Of a DNA stretch of 64,000 nt, positions 25,770 to 33,941 are shown piece by piece. Position numbers and translations under genes: made by a program. The DNA is from Clostridiaceae bacterium M8S5. GTDB lineage: Bacteria > Bacillota > Clostridia > Tissierellales > MCWD3. The notes under the pieces are model-generated. The model did no database searches, had not been told where the DNA came from, and saw nothing but the letters and a program-made list of their open reading frames with translations. Within the stretch, counting starts at the first letter, position 1; the number at the start of each line of letters is the position of its first letter. The stretch lies in the NCBI GenBank assembly GCA_029227815.1, contig CP118523.1:2356001-2420000 (forward strand). The letters run 5' to 3'.

Positions 25770-26762
25770 CTAGATCTTTTCATTGTGACTATCTTCTGGA
25801 ACTAGTGCTGCTGTTAAATCCCATGTTGCTTCTACTGCTCTTGGTATATCATCTTCATCTATTGCATCTATTATTGGTTGTAGGAAGTTATATCTATCTG
25901 CTTTTAGTGGATTCTTAAAATCTAATGCTTTTACTTCATAACCTAAGTTTCTAAGAAACGGTGCTGTGTAATTATATAACTCAGATTTTGGGTCAGAAAT
26001 AATGATACTTTCTCCTGACAGTGCTAATATACCTATTGTTTCAAGTACTATACACCTTGATTTACCACTACGAGTTGCTCCAATACAAAGAGTGTGTGTA
26101 TCATCATCAATATAATAAACACGTTCTTTTCTCCCTTCTTTTTTATACCCTACTACTATACCTCCACTTTCTATCGTTTTATCTTCTTTGGATTCCTTAG
26201 TGTCTGTTTGTTTTGCATAAGCACTCTGGTTCTCTTCATATAGCTTGTCTTCGTATTCTTTAGCTGTATGTGTTTCTTCGTTTTGGCTATCATCAATCTC
26301 AACCCCTTTTTTCATATTACTTACTTCATTCTTAGCTAATCTTTTTAGGTCTTTCATCGTCTTATTGTTTTTATCTAAAACTACTGACTTAAAATGTTCA
26401 TCTTTCTCTTTATCTGTAAGCCATCTTGCTGAACCAAACTGCCTCTGCCCTGCTGATACTGGTGTCTTTATAATTGGTGTTATTTCTACTAACTCACTTT
26501 GATATGGTTTATGATTTAGGATGAAATAAAAAATAGCCATCAACAGGACGAATCCATCAAAGGCTATGAATAGCAACAAATGTTCTTTGTTATTTATCAT
26601 ACTTGTAATTATCTGAATCAATCCAAACATCTGTAGTGTCTTAATCTCTCTTTTTAATAGAAAGTGAAGATTTGTTGTGAACACTAGATTAAAACAAGTA
26701 CCTAATATAAATATGATGATACTTAATATTAATTTTTTCTTTTTATCCAACCTTTTTATCAC
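25770..26762 (-). CDS. VirD4/TraG coupling protein, N-terminal half ending at in-frame TAG
   Basis: The 330-residue product has two N-terminal transmembrane helices, then GQRQFGSARWLTDKEK, Walker A GATRSGKS and IISDPKSELY. It stops at TAG after DSHNEKI, where family members usually continue with a Trp. The frame goes on without any other change for 372 codons, so a single TGG to TAG change is the simplest account. As it stands the ATPase lacks Walker B and should not couple the relaxosome to the channel unless the stop is suppressed. Confidence 0.75.
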   Translation of the reverse strand: MIKRLDKKKKLILSIIIFILGTCFNLVFTTNLHFLLKREIKTLQMFGLIQIITSMINNKEHLLLFIAFDGFVLLMAIFYFILNHKPYQSELVEITPIIKTPVSAGQRQFGSARWLTDKEKDEHFKSVVLDKNNKTMKDLKRLAKNEVSNMKKGVEIDDSQNEETHTAKEYEDKLYEENQSAYAKQTDTKESKEDKTIESGGIVVGYKKEGRKERVYYIDDDTHTLCIGATRSGKSRCIVLETIGILALSGESIIISDPKSELYNYTAPFLRNLGYEVKALDFKNPLKADRYNFLQPIIDAIDEDDIPRAVEATWDLTAALVPEDSHNEKI

Positions 26763-26765
26763 CTC

Positions 26766-27731
26766 CTACATCTCTTCATCTCTACTTTTTTCTTTATCCC
26801 AATTTAGACCTTTATTTTGTTTTGCATTTAATATATCATCTTGTTTTGATGTACTTTCCATACTGCTTAATGGATAATTATTGTGGCTGCCATCCATTGA
26901 GTTATCACTTTCAATCAGTTTAATAGCTGATAGAAGATTTTCAAATTTTGCATCAGCTATGCGTTTATTTTGTTGCTGAACATTTAACTCAAATCTCTTT
27001 TCTAATGCTTCTTTTGTAAATATCTCTGGTGGATAAAGCTTTCTGTTTCTACACTTCTTGCCTTGTGGATTTATAAAGGTGATATATTTTCTGTTATCTG
27101 TCCAGTTTACTTGATATCCTAGTTTGTTTAACTTAAATATGAAGTCATCTCTTGAAGTCGCATATTTTCTAGCTTCTTTAACCACAAGATATAGTTCGTA
27201 TTTCCAGCTCCTTTCCTTCGCTTTAGACCTATACTCACCTCTGTTTAAATGCATCCCTTTCTTTCCATGCGTTATCATGAGATTATATTTTCTACAGATT
27301 TGATCTGAATAATCTTTGAGTTCTTGTAATTCTTCTTTACTCATCTTCCACTTCATACCATCATGTAAATTTACTGTATTTAGTACAAAATGTGTATGTA
27401 GATTATCTGTATCTGTATGAGTTGCATATACTACTTGAAAACCATTGAATTTATGAAATAGAACTAATTCATCTACTATAGCTTTTGCTGTCTCTGGTTT
27501 TATTTCTTCACGATTAGAAAAAGACTGAACGAAATGTATATATTGTCGTCCAGTCTCCTTATTATAGTTTCTCTTGGTCATAACAAAGTCATTGTAGGCA
27601 TTATCTGCATCACAGTTATATCCACTATATAAACCTAACTTTGTTTTATCATCTCTTAGTATATACTCTATAACACGTCTTAGCCCTGTATACGTCTTGT
27701 TTCTTCCGTTAATAGTCTCAATAATTGCCAT
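26766..27731 (-). CDS. mobA: MOBP-type relaxase (MobA/VirD2-like)
   Basis: The 321-residue relaxase starts DNA transfer by nicking oriT. Visible features are the N-terminal catalytic Tyr region (GLRRVIEYILRDDKT), HFVQSFSNREEI and the metal site HTDTDNLHTHFVLNTVN (HxDxxxxHxH-like). A basic middle domain (ATSRDDFIFKLNKLGYQV) and a polar tail follow. It overlaps mobC by 52 bases in another frame and ends 4 bases before virD4, forming one mob-coupling operon. Confidence 0.85.
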   Translation of the reverse strand: MAIIETINGRNKTYTGLRRVIEYILRDDKTKLGLYSGYNCDADNAYNDFVMTKRNYNKETGRQYIHFVQSFSNREEIKPETAKAIVDELVLFHKFNGFQVVYATHTDTDNLHTHFVLNTVNLHDGMKWKMSKEELQELKDYSDQICRKYNLMITHGKKGMHLNRGEYRSKAKERSWKYELYLVVKEARKYATSRDDFIFKLNKLGYQVNWTDNRKYITFINPQGKKCRNRKLYPPEIFTKEALEKRFELNVQQQNKRIADAKFENLLSAIKLIESDNSMDGSHNNYPLSSMESTSKQDDILNAKQNKGLNWDKEKSRDEEM

Positions 27732-28009
27732 ATCTCATGTATCTCCTCTTTTATTGGCTTGATATCTATTGTAGTTAGTTTGCCTTGATGTGTTAGTATA
27801 AGTGCTTGATTAAGATTAGTACCTAACTTTGATAGTTGATGTGTATGCTCTTTAAGTCCGTCAAAAATAGTAATATCCCTCTCAAGTGCTTGGAGGGATA
27901 CATACTGGCTCATATTCATTTTGGCTATCTTGGCTTTTCTTTCGATTTGTTTATACTCTGTATCGGTTACTCTAAAATTAATTCGTTTTACTTTAATCGA
28001 TTTCATCAC
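27680..28009 (-). CDS. mobC: MobC-like relaxosome accessory protein
   Basis: The 109-residue protein has a ribbon-helix-helix N-terminus (KVKRINFRVTDTEYKQIERKAK, then MNMSQYVSLQAL) and the LSKLGTNLNQAL motif of MobC proteins. It binds oriT and helps the relaxase open the strands. The oriT is expected upstream, where an IS now lies only 39 bases away. The AAGAAGG ribosome binding site sits unusually close to the GTG-ATG start. Confidence 0.8.
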   Translation of the reverse strand: MMKSIKVKRINFRVTDTEYKQIERKAKIAKMNMSQYVSLQALERDITIFDGLKEHTHQLSKLGTNLNQALILTHQGKLTTIDIKPIKEEIHEIWQLLRLLTEETRRIQG

Positions 28010-28033
28010 CTTCTTTCATAATAAAAAACTCAA

Positions 28034-28062
28034 AGTATATTATAAAATGTACCCTTTGTCAA
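28034..28062 (-). promoter_or_regulatory. Hybrid promoter made by the IS end and native DNA, driving mobC
   Basis: On the minus strand TTGACA (28057-28062) lies within the left end of the IS and points outward. Exactly 17 bases later comes TATACT (28034-28039) in the flanking DNA, 25 bases before the mobC start. Both boxes and the spacing are near the sigma-A consensus. Outward -35 boxes are known in IS3-family ends. Confidence 0.6.
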
Positions 28063-28079
28063 GGACAATTTAAAAAAGA

Positions 28080-29009
28080 CTAGGCAACTGATAGAAGGTG
28101 ATTCCTGAATGAACTAGGGGTCATCTTCTTTAGATTCCATTGACTTCTGTAATTATTATAGTAATCTATATAATCATCTATTTCATATATAAGCTCATCT
28201 AAAGTGGTACAAGACTTAATGTACGCCTCATCTTTAAAATGCCCAAAGAAAGATTCTTGTGGAGCATTATCCCAACAATTTCCCCTTTTGGACATAGATT
28301 GTCCCAAGCCAACCCCTTCAACTAACTTTTGGTATTTAGGACTCGTATAGTGAAACCCCTGATCTGAGTGGATAAAAGCATCTTTTGAAAGTGTGATATC
28401 TTTATTATTCATTAAGTTATATATTGTATTTAAAGCGATATCTAGAGAAAGACTTGTAGATACATTGTAAGCTAATATTTCATTAGTAGAACCATCTTTG
28501 ATAGTAGATAAATATGCTCTTTTGTTATTTCCAAATGTCAAGTATGTTATATCAGTAAGTAGTACTTTATAAGGAGTATTTTGTTTAAACTTTCTTTCCA
28601 GCAAATTAGGAACAACTCTGTGTTCTTGGGTGGCTTTCGCCATTCTTCTGTATGGATTTGCAGTCCGTATAGGGCATACGATATTATACTTCTTCATAAT
28701 TCTTCTGATGCGCTTTAAGTTGTATACAATGCCAAAATGATCTTCCAATGTCATTTTTATTTGACGCGCACCTTTTTTACGGTTTTTGAAATTAAAAGCT
28801 TTTAACACTATTTCTTTAACACGCTCATCACTGAGCTCTCGCTTATGCCTATATGCAATCGAGAATTTTGAAAAGTAATTGTAGTATCCCGACCTAGATA
28901 CACCAGCTATAGAACAAAGGAACTCTAATTTATCCTTTAAGTTGTACTTCTCGATTGTATCTCTAATTATTTTGAATTTTTCACTCTTAATTAGACTTAC
29001 TACTTTTTT
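28080..29009 (-). CDS. IS3-family transposase orfB (DDE), expressed by -1 frameshift
   Basis: The frame runs open from the slippery site at 29003-29009 to the stop at 28080. An N-terminal helical part contains AGVSRSGYYNY, then HTH_21-type KKGARQI and the RVE-type integrase core LLTDITYL (first Asp), IHSDQGFHYTS (second Asp) and the conserved NCWDNAPQESFFGHFK (Glu). A GTG at 28808 could give a shorter form, but the frameshift fusion is the functional product in this family. No disrupting mutation is seen, so it is probably active. Confidence 0.8.
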   Translation of the reverse strand, partial: KKVVSLIKSEKFKIIRDTIEKYNLKDKLEFLCSIAGVSRSGYYNYFSKFSIAYRHKRELSDERVKEIVLKAFNFKNRKKGARQIKMTLEDHFGIVYNLKRIRRIMKKYNIVCPIRTANPYRRMAKATQEHRVVPNLLERKFKQNTPYKVLLTDITYLTFGNNKRAYLSTIKDGSTNEILAYNVSTSLSLDIALNTIYNLMNNKDITLSKDAFIHSDQGFHYTSPKYQKLVEGVGLGQSMSKRGNCWDNAPQESFFGHFKDEAYIKSCTTLDELIYEIDDYIDYYNNYRSQWNLKKMTPSSFRNHLLSVA

Positions 29010-29416
29010 ATCAACGTCCTTTCTATCATATCCAGCTTTTTTAGTAATTCATTCTCTGCCTTTAAAAGATTATTTTCTGCTTGTAGTCTTGCGAACTTTT
29101 CCTCTATAGAAAGTTCTGTAGGCCTAGGTCTTCCACTATTATTTCTTCTAGTATCCGTTAATCCAATAGCGCCATCTTGCTTATAGGACCTTCTCCAACG
29201 CTTTGCTGAAGACTTTATTCTCTCTATTCCAATAATTTCAATATCAAACCCATGTTCATTAAAGATATCTCTAGGAAATTTCCCTTTTTCATATTCTGTT
29301 ATAAATATTCTCTTAAATTCATCAGTATATGTTATTGCTTTCGCTGAAACATTCTTTACATAATTATTTTGTGTTAAAACTTCAATCTCTTTTTTAGTAA
29401 ACAGTTTTTTGCTCAT
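29000..29416 (-). CDS. IS3-family transposase orfA (helix-turn-helix)
   Basis: The 138-residue DNA-binding part of the transposase has a helix-turn-helix region (TDEFKRIFITEYEKGKFPRDIF), a second one around IERIKSSAKRWRRSYKQDG, then a leucine-zipper-like segment (LQAENNLLKAENELLKKL) for dimerisation. It ends at TAG immediately after an A6G run that overlaps the orfB frame. Confidence 0.8.
   Translation of the reverse strand: MSKKLFTKKEIEVLTQNNYVKNVSAKAITYTDEFKRIFITEYEKGKFPRDIFNEHGFDIEIIGIERIKSSAKRWRRSYKQDGAIGLTDTRRNNSGRPRPTELSIEEKFARLQAENNLLKAENELLKKLDMIERTLIKK
29003..29009 (-). promoter_or_regulatory. Programmed -1 frameshift site of the IS
   Basis: On the minus strand AAAAAAG is read as ATA AAA AAG TAG in orfA. 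Slipping back one base gives AAA AAA GTA GTA in the long orfB frame. The A6G heptamer is the classic slippery sequence of IS3-family elements. Confidence 0.7.
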
Positions 29417-29779
29417 CGTGTATCTCCAATCCTCGTATTTATTTAATTATACACAAAAATACCCCGTAGAGTAGTCTTTATTAAAGTGTCTACTCTATAG
29501 GGTACATTTTATTAATACCTTGAGTCTTGATTTTACATCTTTATACTTATTCTGTTTTTTTAATTAAGATTACTAATACCACTTAAATTTCAATTTGTCG
29601 GAGAGTTAGCATTTAATAACTAATCCTTGTTTCTGTACATAATCCATGTTTCTATAAGTTAAGCTCTATGGCTAGTACGTCTAATTCTTTCTGGATGCTA
29701 CAGCGACTCCAATAATATTACCATCTACCACATAGCCATAAAAACAATTATCTATACATAAATTACATCTGAAATAATA

Positions 29780-30790
29780 CTATTTAAGACTTTCTTGCAC
29801 TGCCTTTACTATATCAAACTGCCATTCATACATACTATCTTCATCTAATTCCATAACTTTATCTTTGTTGATATAAACCATGTCTTCTTTAATGGTTATG
29901 ATTTCAGTGAAAGGATCACTATAGATGAATCCATACTCTTTCTTATAATCTTCAAGTCTCATAGCGTCTTCAGTCAACAACATACTGAACTTTTCAAACC
30001 AAGTTCTCTTAGTGATATCAACTGGACATCCGTCATAATACTTATCTATAACATATTCATTGATTCTGTCCCAAATATCATTCATAAAACTTTGCCTTTG
30101 TATCAGGCTATCCATACTTAAATCTCCTGTTGAATACAAACCAGTTAAAAGCTCATCTACATCACACGGTAACCATTCAAGATTTCTAACTAAATGAGAT
30201 AGCCATTTTTCATGTGGTACGTACTCATCATTTGCTAAATATAATGATTGCAGAATACTTTTTACACACTCATTTAACATCATATGACCTTGATATTGAT
30301 CTTCCCTATATATCCAAATATCACCCGCTAACTTAAAATGCCACCATGCACCAAACATAATACCTTCAATATGTTTAATCACATCTTTGTGTTTTAGCTT
30401 TTCATTTACAAACTTCTTTATTTCCCCATACGGATCAAAAAGTATTTTGGCATAACTCAAATCCCATAGTTCAGTGATTGGGTTCATAGATCGCTCGTTT
30501 TCCGATCTCAGATTCAATATCTTAATATCATATAAAACTGTATCAATCTTACAAATGCCTTCTTTGACATTCAACAATCCATCTTTAAAATTCTTATAAG
30601 AATCATCATCGAGATATATGGTCACATCTATTTCCGAAAGATGATCTCCATATCCTCTAGAGAGTCCCCCATTAAGTGTTAGACCTGCAACACCATCAAT
30701 ATTCTTGAAGTAATTAATGTTGTCATTAAGGTGATTCATGTAATAATCCAACATATTCTCTTTGTTAATATGTACTAGTTTCTTTTCCAT
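29780..30790 (-). CDS. Nucleotidyltransferase-fold protein (aminoglycoside adenylyltransferase-like)
   Basis: The roughly 336-residue protein has a pol-beta nucleotidyltransferase core near residue 40: LNGGLSRGYGDHLSEIDVTIYL, the GGxSRG...D-D signature. A third acidic strand (KIDTVLYDIKIL) and an all-helical C-terminal domain containing GHMMLNECVKSIL follow, like DUF4037 or kanamycin nucleotidyltransferase folds. It may modify an antibiotic or another small molecule, or be a toxin-like nucleotidyltransferase; the substrate cannot be read from sequence. The ATG at 30790 is preferred over an upstream one that overlaps the ribosome binding site. It is a single cargo gene. Confidence 0.65.
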   Translation of the reverse strand: MEKKLVHINKENMLDYYMNHLNDNINYFKNIDGVAGLTLNGGLSRGYGDHLSEIDVTIYLDDDSYKNFKDGLLNVKEGICKIDTVLYDIKILNLRSENERSMNPITELWDLSYAKILFDPYGEIKKFVNEKLKHKDVIKHIEGIMFGAWWHFKLAGDIWIYREDQYQGHMMLNECVKSILQSLYLANDEYVPHEKWLSHLVRNLEWLPCDVDELLTGLYSTGDLSMDSLIQRQSFMNDIWDRINEYVIDKYYDGCPVDITKRTWFEKFSMLLTEDAMRLEDYKKEYGFIYSDPFTEIITIKEDMVYINKDKVMELDEDSMYEWQFDIVKAVQESLK

Positions 30791-31035
30791 TAATGCTACC
30801 CCCATACGAATTAGTTAATACATAAATTCTGCGTTAACTAGATTAAAATTTAAGTATAAGATCCTTTCCATATTTATATTACTATACAATTAGTATAATT
30901 TGCATTTAGAATTTATTACACTGGTTCTACTAACTATTTAGATTCCTTTTATAACCCTACGAATCAGAAGTTAAATGACTTCTATTCTAGTAATGTCTTC
31001 AGGGTTTAGGACACAGTCCCAAGTATTTATAGGGT

Positions 31036-31164
31036 ATGGGAAAATCCCATCAAGCACATTGTATGACAAAGTGGAAGCTTGCCCGCAGGAAGACATAGTC
31101 TCCCAAGGACTGCGGTTTGACTGGGATATTGAATATTACTTTTGATAAAACTGATGGGATTTTT
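31036..31164 (+). ncRNA. Candidate structured RNA or transposon-end relic
   Basis: The gap 30791-31292 has no gene but a compact foldable block. Outer arms AAAATCCCATCA (31041-31052) and their complement (31152-31163) enclose it and end in a T-run, terminator style. Inside, CCGCAG/CTGCGG (31083-31088 with 31110-31115) forms a second stem around GAAGACATAGTCTCCC. The left arm can alternatively pair with ATGGGA just before it. The layout recalls right ends of IS605/TnpB-type elements or part of a group I intron, but no tnpB is present. Only the pairing is seen directly. Confidence 0.4.
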
Positions 31165-31292
31165 CCTATAATTCAGATATATTCTATCAATTATCATTCA
31201 AATATATTAGCTGAGTATAATTTGTAAATAATCATTTACTCCCAAAATACTTATCCTTATAATACAACAAATAACCTTTATGATGCTACCAG

Positions 31293-32189
31293 TCATACTA
31301 ACCTATTATTACTTCTAAAAATATATCTATTGTGATACTTTAAAGCTAAACTGTTAGGATAGTCAATTTTATTCTTAGGCAATCTTATACTTCTATTACT
31401 ATATTGTTTATATTGATTAGATTTTAACTTATCACTTAATATTATATTATAATTAGTCCCTATAGTTATAAGTCCCTCATCAAATAATTTATGTAAATCA
31501 CTTCTTAATAAAATACCATTTCTGACATCATTGCTATCTCTATTTATATAAGGTTGAATATGTGCTGCTTCTAATACCTCTATACACGTCTCATCAGTTA
31601 TAGCACATCTTCCTTCATAAGCTTTAATAAGTTTCTCTCTAAAAATTCTTTGACCATGTCTTTTTTTTACTTTATTCTTTGAATACTCTACCTTATCTTC
31701 ATTAACTAATCTAAATTTATTATTAATTTGACTTTCAAGATCATGTTCAAAATACTTTAATTTAACTATATTACCTGGAAAATCAATACCTATATCATTC
31801 AATGAATAAAAACCTTCATCCATTAAAAATCTAGGAGATTGCAAAACAATGCAACCTATTTTATAGTCATTATTGCTTACTTTTTTCTCTGTATTTTTGT
31901 GAACATATTTAGATGTTTTCTTAATTAAAGCCTGCAAATCTTCAACGCCATTTGATTTTCCAAACTTTTTCCATGCATCAGTAATTGATAAATTTTTATA
32001 GTATTTAAAATATCCATATCCCCCGATTTTTCTATATGGAGATTTTAATAAAAAATAAAATTTGTCACCCTTATTGATTTTCTTTATATTCCACGGTGTG
32101 GGTGTCCAAAAATTAAACTCATTTATTTTATTCTCTCTTTGTCTTAGATAAGAAAACCATTCAATATCTGTAGGTGCTACCGCAATCAT
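31293..32189 (-). CDS. HNH endonuclease with PUA/EVE-like N-terminal domain
   Basis: Residues about 1-150 look like a base-reading PUA/EVE-type domain (EWFSYLRQ, NFWTPTPWNIKKINKGDKFYFLLKSP, IGGYGYF). The C-terminal half is an HNH_2 nuclease: GRCAITDE, VLEAAHIQPY, NGILLRSDLHKLFDEG. Such fusions are usually modification-dependent restriction enzymes, so this is a likely type IV-like defence gene; that function is inferred. The ATG at 32189 is chosen because the first in-frame GTG abuts the AAAGGAAG site. It stands alone with no methylase partner. Confidence 0.75.
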   Translation of the reverse strand: MIAVAPTDIEWFSYLRQRENKINEFNFWTPTPWNIKKINKGDKFYFLLKSPYRKIGGYGYFKYYKNLSITDAWKKFGKSNGVEDLQALIKKTSKYVHKNTEKKVSNNDYKIGCIVLQSPRFLMDEGFYSLNDIGIDFPGNIVKLKYFEHDLESQINNKFRLVNEDKVEYSKNKVKKRHGQRIFREKLIKAYEGRCAITDETCIEVLEAAHIQPYINRDSNDVRNGILLRSDLHKLFDEGLITIGTNYNIILSDKLKSNQYKQYSNRSIRLPKNKIDYPNSLALKYHNRYIFRSNNRLV

Positions 32190-32467
32190 ATTATTCACTT
32201 CCTTTACAAGATATTACTCAACTTCTCCTAATTTTTAATTAGAATACAATATGCATTGATATTATAAAGTTTAAAATAAATACTTTTTTAATTATAGATG
32301 AGGTAATTCTATTTCTATCTTACCTATTAAATTTATATTATAATCATAACATTATTCACCAAAAAAACAAACCTTCACTATACAGATTATTTAATTCCAA
32401 CCATTTATTGCATCTAAATCTCTCCAAGAGATATAATTATTTTGTAGTCACGAAAGGAGGAATGAAT

Positions 32468-32644
32468 TTGACTAAGAAAAAAATAGGTCGTCCTACTGAT
32501 AATCCTAAAGACCACTCTATACGAATTAGAATAGACAAAACTACTCTTATGAAACTTGATAAATGTCGTGAATTTGAAGATACTAATCGTTCTGAAATGA
32601 TTCGTATGAGTATTAGCAAATATTATGATGACCTACAGGATTAA
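32468..32644 (+). CDS. Ribbon-helix-helix DNA-binding protein
   Basis: This 58-residue CopG/Arc-type protein has a basic KKKIGRPTDNPKDH arm, a strand (SIRIRIDK) and two helices (TTLMKLDKCREFE and RSEMIRMSISKYYD). GAAAGGAGG fits best with the TTG at 32468; the ATG two codons earlier is too close to it. It is followed by two hairpins. A local repressor role, perhaps of the adjacent plus-strand gene, is likely. Confidence 0.7.
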   Translation: MTKKKIGRPTDNPKDHSIRIRIDKTTLMKLDKCREFEDTNRSEMIRMSISKYYDDLQD

Positions 32645-32648
32645 TTTA

Positions 32649-32686
32649 AAAAGTGGCGGTAGCCAGCCAGCTCACACACCACTTTT
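32649..32686 (+). terminator. Hairpin after the ribbon-helix-helix gene
   Basis: Arms AAAAGTGG and CCACTTTT enclose a 22-base loop that itself contains a GCC/AGC-rich repeat. The 3' arm ends in TTTT, so it probably terminates the small regulator transcript. Confidence 0.5.
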
Positions 32687-32695
32687 AAATATCCC

Positions 32696-32741
32696 ACTAT
32701 CAGAAACAGTGGTAAATCTATTATACCCTGTTTCTGGTAGT
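32696..32741 (+). repeat. Second inverted repeat between the two small plus-strand genes
   Basis: A 14-bp arm at 32696-32709 (ACTATCAGAAACAG) pairs with 32728-32741 with one G-U pair. It lies just before the ribosome binding site of the next gene and could be a leader structure or operator. Confidence 0.45.
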
Positions 32742-32767
32742 ATTTCAAGAGGGAGGGTTCGAGCCTT

Positions 32768-33055
32768 ATGGAAAAATTTAGTGATAAATTTGATAACTTT
32801 TCTGCTGAATTACTTGATCTAGCTTATACTGAATTTACTCAATCTAATTTACAATATAAAGAACTTAAATGCTATTTAGATACCAATCAAGAAAGATACT
32901 ATAAACTTCTTAACACATATAATGATGAGGATTTGCAGTTTATAACTGACTACATCGACAAGTTAATACTCCAATCTTCTTGTAGTAATAGGTTCATGTA
33001 TTCTGCTGGATACAAACATTGTATTAGATTGTTACAGGAATTAAGTGTATTGTAA
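32768..33055 (+). CDS. DUF6809-like small helical protein
   Basis: The 95-residue protein is almost wholly helical and charged. It ends with a conserved-looking MYSAGYKHCIRLLQEL segment, which resembles DUF6809 proteins of clostridial mobile elements, as remembered. GAGGG precedes the ATG. It forms a short plus-strand island with the ribbon-helix-helix gene and is closed by a terminator. Function is unknown. Confidence 0.55.
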   Translation: MEKFSDKFDNFSAELLDLAYTEFTQSNLQYKELKCYLDTNQERYYKLLNTYNDEDLQFITDYIDKLILQSSCSNRFMYSAGYKHCIRLLQELSVL

Positions 33056-33061
33056 TTGCTC

Positions 33062-33117
33062 TATATAAGGACATCTCTATATCATATAATGTGTGTAGAA
33101 TGTCCTTATATATTTTT
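33062..33117 (+). terminator. Terminator after the DUF6809-like gene
   Basis: Perfect 13-bp arms (33062-33074 and 33100-33112, TATATAAGGACAT and its complement) are followed by TTTTT. It separates the plus-strand pair from the converging minus-strand operon. Confidence 0.75.
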
Positions 33118-33127
33118 ACTAGCAATA

Positions 33128-33940
33128 CTACTCTACCATCTCTTCCCCTTCAACTGCTACATATTCTTCATCATCATAATTCTTCATCATATCTTGATAG
33201 TGTTGTTGATAAACCTTGGCGTTATCTTCTTCTGGGTTTGATTTTATAACCGTTTTGACTTCTGATTTATCTTTTTTCGGTTTTTGTTCTTTATCTATTT
33301 TTTTATCATTATCTTTAAACAGATTCTTCTTCAGATTCTCTATATTTTTTCTTGATATTTCATTCTTGCCTTCTTCGTAAACTTTTCTGATTCCTTCTAT
33401 TTCTTTAGCACCCCTTACCCTACCATTACCTTGTTTTATGCACTTTTTTATTAGATCAACTGGTAATTCGTTTTCCAGTCCGATTCTAACTTCTTTCATC
33501 TGTTGTGGTGTTAGATAGGATTGTTTTATTAGAAACTCTACTTGTTCTTTATTTAATCCACTTTCAAACCCTTTTCTTATCTCTTGCATTTGCTCTGGTA
33601 AGAGCGTTGCTTTTGCATACATCTCTACTTGAGCATTACTTAAGTTATTTTCTAATCCTAACCTTACCTCTTTCATCTGCATGTATGTTAGTAATGGCTT
33701 GTTAGCATATAGTGCAACTTGTAGTTTACTTAATCCATTTTCCATCCCTATCCTTATTTCTTTCATCTGTTTATGATTTAATATATCATGTGCATATAGT
33801 TTTACTTGAGATACTGCTAAACCTGATTTCAGTCCCTGCATGATTTCGTTATATTGCATCTTGTTTAGATCATTACATTCTAGCTGTTTTATTTTACTAC
33901 CATATCTTAATCTTTCAATAAAATCATTTATTACTCCCAC
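33128..33940 (-). CDS. Protein with about five tandem 30-residue repeats
   Basis: Residues 25-170 consist of about five units of the form QMKEIRIGLENGLS-x-QVxLYA, each 29-30 residues, probably a helical solenoid. The rest is a Lys/Glu-rich linker and an acidic tail ending in EGEEMVE. It lies 1 base from the Toprim-type gene, so it is in the ParA-ParB-RadC operon and may be a scaffold or regulatory partner in plasmid-like DNA processing. Similar repeats occur in mobile elements of Firmicutes; function is unknown. Confidence 0.6.
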   Translation of the reverse strand: MGVINDFIERLRYGSKIKQLECNDLNKMQYNEIMQGLKSGLAVSQVKLYAHDILNHKQMKEIRIGMENGLSKLQVALYANKPLLTYMQMKEVRLGLENNLSNAQVEMYAKATLLPEQMQEIRKGFESGLNKEQVEFLIKQSYLTPQQMKEVRIGLENELPVDLIKKCIKQGNGRVRGAKEIEGIRKVYEEGKNEISRKNIENLKKNLFKDNDKKIDKEQKPKKDKSEVKTVIKSNPEEDNAKVYQQHYQDMMKNYDDEEYVAVEGEEMVE

Positions 33941-33941
33941 T

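Larger units (their letters stand above)
28048..29506 (-). mobile_element. IS3-family insertion sequence (IS150-like)
   Basis: The element is about 1459 bases long and bounded by TGTACCC at 28048 and its complement GGGTACA ending at 29506; the A/T flanks extend the symmetry. It encodes orfA and orfB joined by a frameshift site. The right end contains a further hairpin with arms (GTAGAGTAG/CTACTCTA). No convincing target duplication is seen, so the exact ends could shift by a few bases. It sits between mobC and the nucleotidyltransferase gene, possibly on top of oriT. Confidence 0.8.

Noticed and set aside
25770..25772. Pyrrolysine insertion at the TAG in virD4
   Set aside because: Coupling proteins have no need for pyrrolysine, no pyl genes are visible, and Trp is expected at this site; a nonsense mutation is simpler.
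29668..29779. A short minus-strand frame reading YGYVVDGNIIGVAVASRKN after the nucleotidyltransferase stop
   Set aside because: It looks like the tail of an acetyltransferase-type protein but is about 35 codons, starts directly after a stop codon and has no start or motif; kept as possible debris only.
31036..31164. Known riboswitch upstream of the HNH gene
   Set aside because: The block lies downstream of the HNH gene stop and far from the next start, so cis control of a neighbour is unlikely; no riboswitch consensus was recognised.
33128..33940. Could the 30-residue periodicity be a CRISPR array?
   Set aside because: The repetition is at protein level with diverged DNA, and no constant repeat with unique spacers is present. 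No CRISPR array was found elsewhere.
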